DNA from: Saccharopolyspora_C sp040643635
GTDB taxonomy: Bacteria; Actinomycetota; Actinomycetes; Mycobacteriales; Pseudonocardiaceae
Length of the DNA: 64,000 nt
Direction of reading: 5' to 3'
Assembly (NCBI RefSeq): GCF_040643635.1
Contig: NZ_JBEYUS010000010.1
Location: 62,001-126,000 of the forward strand
This document shows, piece after piece, positions 60,025 through 64,000 of this stretch. The notes under the pieces were generated by a model. It made no database searches and was not told the origin of the DNA. It was given only the letters and a program-made list of their open reading frames with translations. Both the position numbers and the translations under genes were made by a program. Position 1 is the first letter of the stretch. Every line of letters starts with the position of its first letter.

Positions 60025-60449
60025 ACCCGCACGAAGACGGCCGCAAGCGCGGGCTGCACGCCACCGTCGTCAAGGTGCTGCGGCACCGCCGTACCGAACG
60101 GGGCATGTCGCTCGAACCGCACGCCAGCCGCTGCATCCGGGCGGGGGAGGTGCACGAGCTCGTCACCACCGACCACGCCGACACCGCCCCGGGCGCCCGC
60201 GTGGACCGCGTCGGGTTCCTCGGCTTCGCCGAGTTCGGCTGCGCCGGCGTGCTCGACCGCGGCGACGAGCTGCACATCGGCGGGCGGGTGGTCGGCACCG
60301 TGCTCGGCTTCGACGCCTGCCACCACCCGAACCACTACAACGTCCTGGTGCGCACCGAAGTCCCGTGGACCGGCGCGGACCTCGACCTGTTCCCGGAGCA
60401 GACGCTCACCTTCGAGCAAGCGGCGGTGGTGGTCCCCGAACGGTGCTGA
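60021..60449 (+). CDS. Small conserved protein, possibly DUF6917-like
   Basis: A 142-residue protein with HATVVKVLRHRRTERGMSLE, VGFLGFAEFGCAGVLDRGDE and GFDACHHPNHYNVLV. The His/Cys cluster FDACHHPNHYN looks like a catalytic or metal site. I tentatively match it to DUF6917, found in similar operons, without a known reaction. It ends the operon and is followed by a strong terminator. Confidence 0.65.
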   Translation: MNPHEDGRKRGLHATVVKVLRHRRTERGMSLEPHASRCIRAGEVHELVTTDHADTAPGARVDRVGFLGFAEFGCAGVLDRGDELHIGGRVVGTVLGFDACHHPNHYNVLVRTEVPWTGADLDLFPEQTLTFEQAAVVVPERC

Positions 60450-60492
60450 CCCGCTGACCCGCTGGAGCGGCGACTCCGGCGCACGGCCGGTA

Positions 60493-60549
60493 CGACACGG
60501 CGGCCGGTGACCATTCCGCGAGGGGAGGGTGGTCACCGGCCGCTTGTCG
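60493..60549. terminator. Strong bidirectional terminator after the plus-strand operon
   Basis: GCGGCCGGTGACCA / TGGTCACCGGCCGC, a perfect 14-bp stem, with an outer CGACA/TGTCG extension. It lies between the convergent cluster operon and calerythrin. Confidence 0.8.
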
Positions 60550-60560
60550 CGCGCTGCGGA

Positions 60561-61094
60561 TCAGCCCAGCAGCTCGACGTCCGACCGGCCGAAGTGGAAG
60601 TCGCGCACCGAGGCGAGCAGCTCCTCCAGCGAGAGCTCACCGTCGCCATTGGTGTCGATGTCGACGAACGCGGAGGCGGCCTGCGAGCGGTCCACGCCGA
60701 CCGCGGTCAGCCAGGACGCGAACTCGCCCGCGTCGATCACGCCGTCGTCGTTCTTGTCGCACAGGCCGACGATGCCCTGCACCACCGGGCGCATGACCCG
60801 GTCGAAGTCGGCCTCGCCACCCGGGGTGACCATTCCTTCGGCGACCTGGAGGAACTGCTCCTCCGACAGCGAACCCGTGGGCGCCTGGCCGGCCCGGCTC
60901 GCCAGGTGGTCGAACATCGTGGTGAACGCCTCGCGCAGCAGCTGCGCCTGGGGGCTCTGGGCGCTCGTGTCGAACGCACGCGCGATCTTCTCGGCTTCCT
61001 GGACGAAGTCGTTGCGCTCCAGGCTGCCGCTGCCGTCCAGGTCCCACTTGGCGAAGCGCTTGCGCAGGCGGTCGTTCGCGATAGCCGTGCTCAT
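60561..61094 (-). CDS. Calerythrin, EF-hand calcium-binding protein
   Basis: A 177-residue sarcoplasmic-calcium-binding-like EF-hand protein, matching calerythrin of Saccharopolyspora erythraea in length and order. Three canonical loops are visible: Asp18-Asp29 (DLDGSGSLERND), Asp113-Glu124 (DKNDDGVIDAGE) and Asp147-Glu158 (DTNGDGELSLEE); a fourth, degenerate hand lies between. It buffers or senses cytoplasmic Ca2+. ATG 61094 is chosen because AGGAGG lies 6 nt upstream; ATG 61100 would have no gap. It is a strong taxonomic marker. Confidence 0.93.
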   Translation of the reverse strand: MSTAIANDRLRKRFAKWDLDGSGSLERNDFVQEAEKIARAFDTSAQSPQAQLLREAFTTMFDHLASRAGQAPTGSLSEEQFLQVAEGMVTPGGEADFDRVMRPVVQGIVGLCDKNDDGVIDAGEFASWLTAVGVDRSQAASAFVDIDTNGDGELSLEELLASVRDFHFGRSDVELLG

Positions 61095-61202
61095 GGCCAT
61101 CCTCCTAGCTGTGTATGGGTGAACAGGAAATTCCGTCCGCCCCGCGGAATCGGGGTGGCCGGCCCGCGCGGAGCCGAAGCACCGCGCAAGTTCTTCTCGA
61201 TG

Positions 61203-61222
61203 CGGCCGGTGGAAACCGGCCG
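61203..61222 (-). terminator. Hairpin after the nucleotide-sugar dehydrogenase gene
   Basis: CGGCCGGT-GGAA-ACCGGCCG, an 8-bp stem closing a GGAA tetraloop, 6 bp beyond the stop. Confidence 0.6.
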
Positions 61223-61228
61223 GAGACG

Positions 61229-62527
61229 TCAGAGCAGCGTCACCGCGGTCCCCGCGGACTTCCCCCGGGTGTCCAGCAGCAGGCAGCCCGACGAGGAGAG
61301 CTCGACGAGGTCGTAGCAGGAGTGGTCCTGCAGCAGGACCACCAGATCCGCGGCGGCCAGCGCCTCCGCGAGCTCGAGCGCTCTGCGGAGGGGATGCCCG
61401 TCCACGTGGAACTCGGCGACCCTCGGATCGTGGTAGGACACCTCGGCGCCCTGGGCGCGCAGCCCGCGGGCGATCGGGTAGGCCGGGGACTCGCGGGTGT
61501 CGGCGACGTCCCGCTTGTACGCGACCCCCAGCAGCAGCACTCGGGACCCGGAGAGCATCCGGCCGCGCCCGCCGAGCAGTTCCGCCGCGCGCAGCACCAC
61601 GTGCGAGGGCATCCGCTCGTTCACGGCGCGCGCCGCGGACAGCGTGCCGAAGGTGAAACCGGCGCTGCGGGCCTTGCTCTCCAGGTAGCGCGGGTCCACC
61701 GGGATGCAGTGCCCGCCGACGCCCGGGCCGGGCTGGAAGGGGGCGAAGCCGAACGGCTTGGTGCCCGCGCAGTGCAGCACGTCCCACACGTCGATGCCCA
61801 TCCGGTCGCAGAACAGCGCGACCTCGTTGACCAGCGCGATGTTCACGTACCGGTAGCTGTTCTCCAGCAACTTCGCCATCTCGGCCTCCCGCGTGCCGCG
61901 GGAGACGACGAGCGAGTCGACGAAGCGGCCGTAGAACGCGACGCCGTGCTTGGCGCACAACGGCGTGCAACCGCTGATGATCTTCGGGGTGTTCTGCATG
62001 GCGAACCGCTCGTTGCCCGGATCGATCCGCTCCGGCGAGTAGACGAGGTGGAAGTCCTCACCGACCCGCAGTCCGCTGCCGCGTTCCAGGATGGGCCGCA
62101 CGACCTCCTCGGTGGTACCGGGATGGCTGGTGGACTCCAGCACCACCAGCGTGCCCGGCCGCAGCCGGGAGGCGGCGGTGTGCGCCGCGGCCCGCACCGC
62201 GCTCAGGTCGGGTTCGCCCGTCGCGGACAACCCGGTGGGCAGGCAGAGCACGATCGTGTCCGCGGTGGTGAGCACGTCCGGATCGGTGGTGGCGGTGAAC
62301 CCGGCGGCGACCATCTCGGCGACCGCGCCGCTCGGTACGTCACCGACGTGCGAGCGGCCCGCGCCGAGCCCGGCCACGACCTCCGCGGAGACGTCCAGCC
62401 CGACGGTGCGCAGGCCGGCCGCGCAGGCGGCGGCCGCGAGCGGAAGGCCGACGTAGCCGAGCCCGACCACGACGAGATCCCGCGGCATGTCCCGGTGTCC
62501 GGCGCCCGCGGCGTTCCCGGAGGTCAC
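61229..62527 (-). CDS. Nucleotide-sugar dehydrogenase (UDP-ManNAc/UDP-Glc type)
   Basis: A 432-residue NAD-dependent enzyme making a nucleotide-linked uronic acid. LVVVGLGYVGLPLAAAACA is the NAD fold, VVLESTSHPGTTEEVV the sugar-binding segment, GPGVGGHCIPVDPRYL the catalytic cysteine motif and LLGVAYKRDVADTRESPA the C-terminal domain. The hydrophilic ESTSHPGTTE resembles UDP-N-acetylmannosamine/glucosamine dehydrogenases. GTG 62527 is chosen because it overlaps the previous stop (GTGA); ATG 62488 (419 residues) is an alternative. Confidence 0.88.
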   Translation of the reverse strand: MTSGNAAGAGHRDMPRDLVVVGLGYVGLPLAAAACAAGLRTVGLDVSAEVVAGLGAGRSHVGDVPSGAVAEMVAAGFTATTDPDVLTTADTIVLCLPTGLSATGEPDLSAVRAAAHTAASRLRPGTLVVLESTSHPGTTEEVVRPILERGSGLRVGEDFHLVYSPERIDPGNERFAMQNTPKIISGCTPLCAKHGVAFYGRFVDSLVVSRGTREAEMAKLLENSYRYVNIALVNEVALFCDRMGIDVWDVLHCAGTKPFGFAPFQPGPGVGGHCIPVDPRYLESKARSAGFTFGTLSAARAVNERMPSHVVLRAAELLGGRGRMLSGSRVLLLGVAYKRDVADTRESPAYPIARGLRAQGAEVSYHDPRVAEFHVDGHPLRRALELAEALAAADLVVLLQDHSCYDLVELSSSGCLLLDTRGKSAGTAVTLL

Positions 62528-62832
62528 GCCGAGAAGCTGCCGGTGCCGGGCGGCACGTGCGCGCCGTGCCCGGGCTGGACGACGAGGCTCGCCGTCAGGC
62601 ACAGCGGGTCGCCGTAGATCCGCACCGGCTCGTCCGTGTCGTTGATCAGCACGTGCGCGGCCAGCGGCGCGCGGTAGCAGCCGCTCGGCGCGTCGTAGCT
62701 GTCCACCGGTTGGAGTTCGGTGCTGAACACCAGGACCTGCCCGGTGGTGGCGGCGCCCGCGGTACTCACCGGGAGGGCGGTGGCGAGCACCGCGGCGGCG
62801 GCCGCGAAGAGCAGTCGAGCGTTCGTGCGCAT
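62524..62832 (-). CDS. Small secreted protein
   Basis: A 102-residue protein with a Sec signal peptide (residues 1-28, ending AGA) and a beta-rich mature part with two cysteines (SGCYRAPLAA, GDPLCLTASL) that may form a disulfide. It overlaps the dehydrogenase start. Unknown function; surface association is likely. Confidence 0.7.
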   Translation of the reverse strand: MRTNARLLFAAAAAVLATALPVSTAGAATTGQVLVFSTELQPVDSYDAPSGCYRAPLAAHVLINDTDEPVRIYGDPLCLTASLVVQPGHGAHVPPGTGSFSA

Positions 62833-62918
62833 GGTTGGGGTTCCTGTTCGGAGTCGACGTGGTGCGCCCCGGCGTGGCCGGGAACGCGGATCGTCCGGTG
62901 CTGGTGGGTGCGCCGGGA

Positions 62919-63974
62919 TCACTTGCTCGGGCGGGTGGCGGAGGACAGCGCGCCGACGCTGACCATCATCACCAGCACGCCGAGCACCGCGATGAACCCG
63001 GCGGTCTGCGCCGGGGATTCGCGGGGGCCCGCCGAGTCGGCGAGCTCCTCGACGGCGGGTTCGAGCGGGGGCGGTGCCGGGCGCGCCGCGGGCGGCGGTG
63101 CCGGTACGGCGGGTGCCGGTTCGGCGGGCGGCGGCACCGGTGGCGCTGGCGCTGGCGGTGGTGCCGGTGGCAGCACCAGGGTCGCGTCCGCGGCGGTGAC
63201 CTGACCTGCCAGCGAGCGCGCGCTGACCGCCAGCCGCACGACGTCGCCGGGCCGCGCGGGGCAGGTGTAGGTGGTCTCCGCGCCGGGTTCCAGCGTGCCG
63301 AGGGAGCGGTGGCAGGCCGGTGGTTCCCCCGTGACCGCCACGTCCAGCAGCGGGACGGTGGAGGTGTTGCGCACCCGCACCGGCACGGCGCCGTCCCGCA
63401 CGGGCAGGATCTCCAGCGAGACCGAGGGCTCGGCCGGTGGTGCGGGCCGGTCGACCTGCGCGGTGGCGCGGGCGGTGGTGGCGAAGCCGGTGTAGGTCAT
63501 GCCGACGGCGCGGGCCGTCACCTCGCCGTCCGCCGGTGCCGTTCCGTCGCAGGTGACGGTGCGCGCATCGCCGGGGTGGAGCCCGCCCACCACGTCGTGG
63601 CACGGTCCGGCGCCGAGGCTCACCACGGTGCCGAACAGCGCGGCGTCCCCGGTGTTGGTGACGACGGCGGTCTGGGTGAGCGGGTCGCCGGGGTGGGCGG
63701 CGCGCGGGGCGGTGGTGGTGCGCAGCGACAGCGCCGGGTGCTCGCCGGGCCACCCCGGGCCCCCGATGCCGGGGACGTCGTCGTCCGGGACCCAGGGGAT
63801 GTCGGCCCTGCCCGAGTCGGCCGCCGCGTCCTGCCGAGGCGGGACGTACGCGGACGTGAGCAGGGGTGCGAGCAGCACCAGCCCGCAGCAGGACAGCACC
63901 GCGGAGCGCGGTGTCCGCCCGGCCCGCGCGATTCGGGACCGGAACCGATTCGGAACGGATCGTGGACGCGACAT
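62919..63974 (-). CDS. Secreted, C-terminally membrane-anchored protein with repeat domains
   Basis: A 351-residue exported protein. After an N-terminal hydrophobic segment (AVLSCCGLVLLAPLLTSA) come two beta-sandwich repeats of DUF11/CARDB-like type with cysteine pairs (GAGPCHDVVGGL ... ARTVTCDGT and PPACHRSLGT ... TTYTCPARP), then a Pro/Ala-rich stalk and a C-terminal helix (GFIAVLGVLVMMVSVGAL). It probably displays the repeats at the cell surface. GAGGAGG precedes the ATG. Confidence 0.75.
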   Translation of the reverse strand: MSRPRSVPNRFRSRIARAGRTPRSAVLSCCGLVLLAPLLTSAYVPPRQDAAADSGRADIPWVPDDDVPGIGGPGWPGEHPALSLRTTTAPRAAHPGDPLTQTAVVTNTGDAALFGTVVSLGAGPCHDVVGGLHPGDARTVTCDGTAPADGEVTARAVGMTYTGFATTARATAQVDRPAPPAEPSVSLEILPVRDGAVPVRVRNTSTVPLLDVAVTGEPPACHRSLGTLEPGAETTYTCPARPGDVVRLAVSARSLAGQVTAADATLVLPPAPPPAPAPPVPPPAEPAPAVPAPPPAARPAPPPLEPAVEELADSAGPRESPAQTAGFIAVLGVLVMMVSVGALSSATRPSK

Positions 63975-64000
63975 CTCACCTCCTCGTTGTTCGTGGAATG

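Noticed and set aside
1..64000. tRNA, rRNA, insertion sequence or prophage signals
   Set aside because: I found no cloverleaf candidates, transposase or integrase-like proteins, or long terminal inverted repeats.

Overview
This is very GC-rich chromosomal DNA from an actinomycete. The best taxonomic marker is the gene at 60561-61094, a 177-residue four-EF-hand protein that I recognise as calerythrin, the calcium-binding protein known from Saccharopolyspora erythraea. With the GTG/TTG starts, ATGA/GTGA operon overlaps and a recurrent TCCAC(A/T)GTGGA palindrome, it points to Saccharopolyspora or a close relative in the Pseudonocardiaceae. I see no rRNA, tRNA, CRISPR array, phage or insertion sequence.

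Layout. (1) 1-5240: an L-rhamnose catabolic operon on the minus strand (transporter, mutarotase, isomerase, bifunctional aldolase/dehydrogenase, rhamnulokinase cut by the window edge) with a LacI-type operator. (2) 5444-8099: a TetR regulator divergent from an SDR and a frameshifted metallo-beta-lactamase-fold gene, with a perfect 24-bp palindrome between them. (3) 8172-11155: PPOX-type oxidoreductase, a secreted cutinase resembling PET hydrolases, a SLATT-type membrane protein and a glycerophosphodiesterase. (4) 11379-16724: a sugar operon (FGGY kinase, LacD-type aldolase, sugar porter, small P-loop kinase, LacI regulator). (5) 16833-18185: an orphan 450-residue protein of lower GC. (6) 18398-22910 and 29879-33475: two sugar-oxidation loci (Gfo/Idh dehydrogenases, DUF993, TIM-barrel isomerase, DUF6807 protein, MFS carrier) that share a 17-bp LacI operator and so probably form one regulon. 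(7) 24440-29827: hydantoinase/oxoprolinase A and B subunits plus an amidase. (8) 33519-38090: GlpD, TetR, an alkyl-DHAP-synthase-like flavoprotein and a diacylglycerol-kinase-like protein, suggesting (ether) glycerolipid metabolism. (9) 38097-43408: small proteins, an MFS exporter, a GH114-type lipoprotein and a two-gene signalling module: a Crp/Fnr-like regulator followed by a class III nucleotidyl-cyclase-like protein with a C-terminal amyloid-like motif. (10) 43449-60449: two divergent, tightly overlapping operons that look like a biosynthetic gene cluster (two DegT aminotransferases, UbiA-type transferase, FAD amine oxidase, two adenylating ligases, methyltransferase, duplicated CaiB-like CoA transferase, two Gfo/Idh dehydrogenases, isomerase, M20 peptidase, Ldh-type reductase, small unknown protein). 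(11) 60561-63974: calerythrin, a nucleotide-sugar dehydrogenase and two secreted proteins.

The sugar loci each pair enzymes with a carrier and a LacI-type operator, fitting a soil saprophyte. The two items most likely to be new are the cyclase/Crp pair (41876-43408), which looks like a nucleotide-second-messenger module ending in an amyloid-type assembly motif, and the unassigned gene cluster at 43449-60449.
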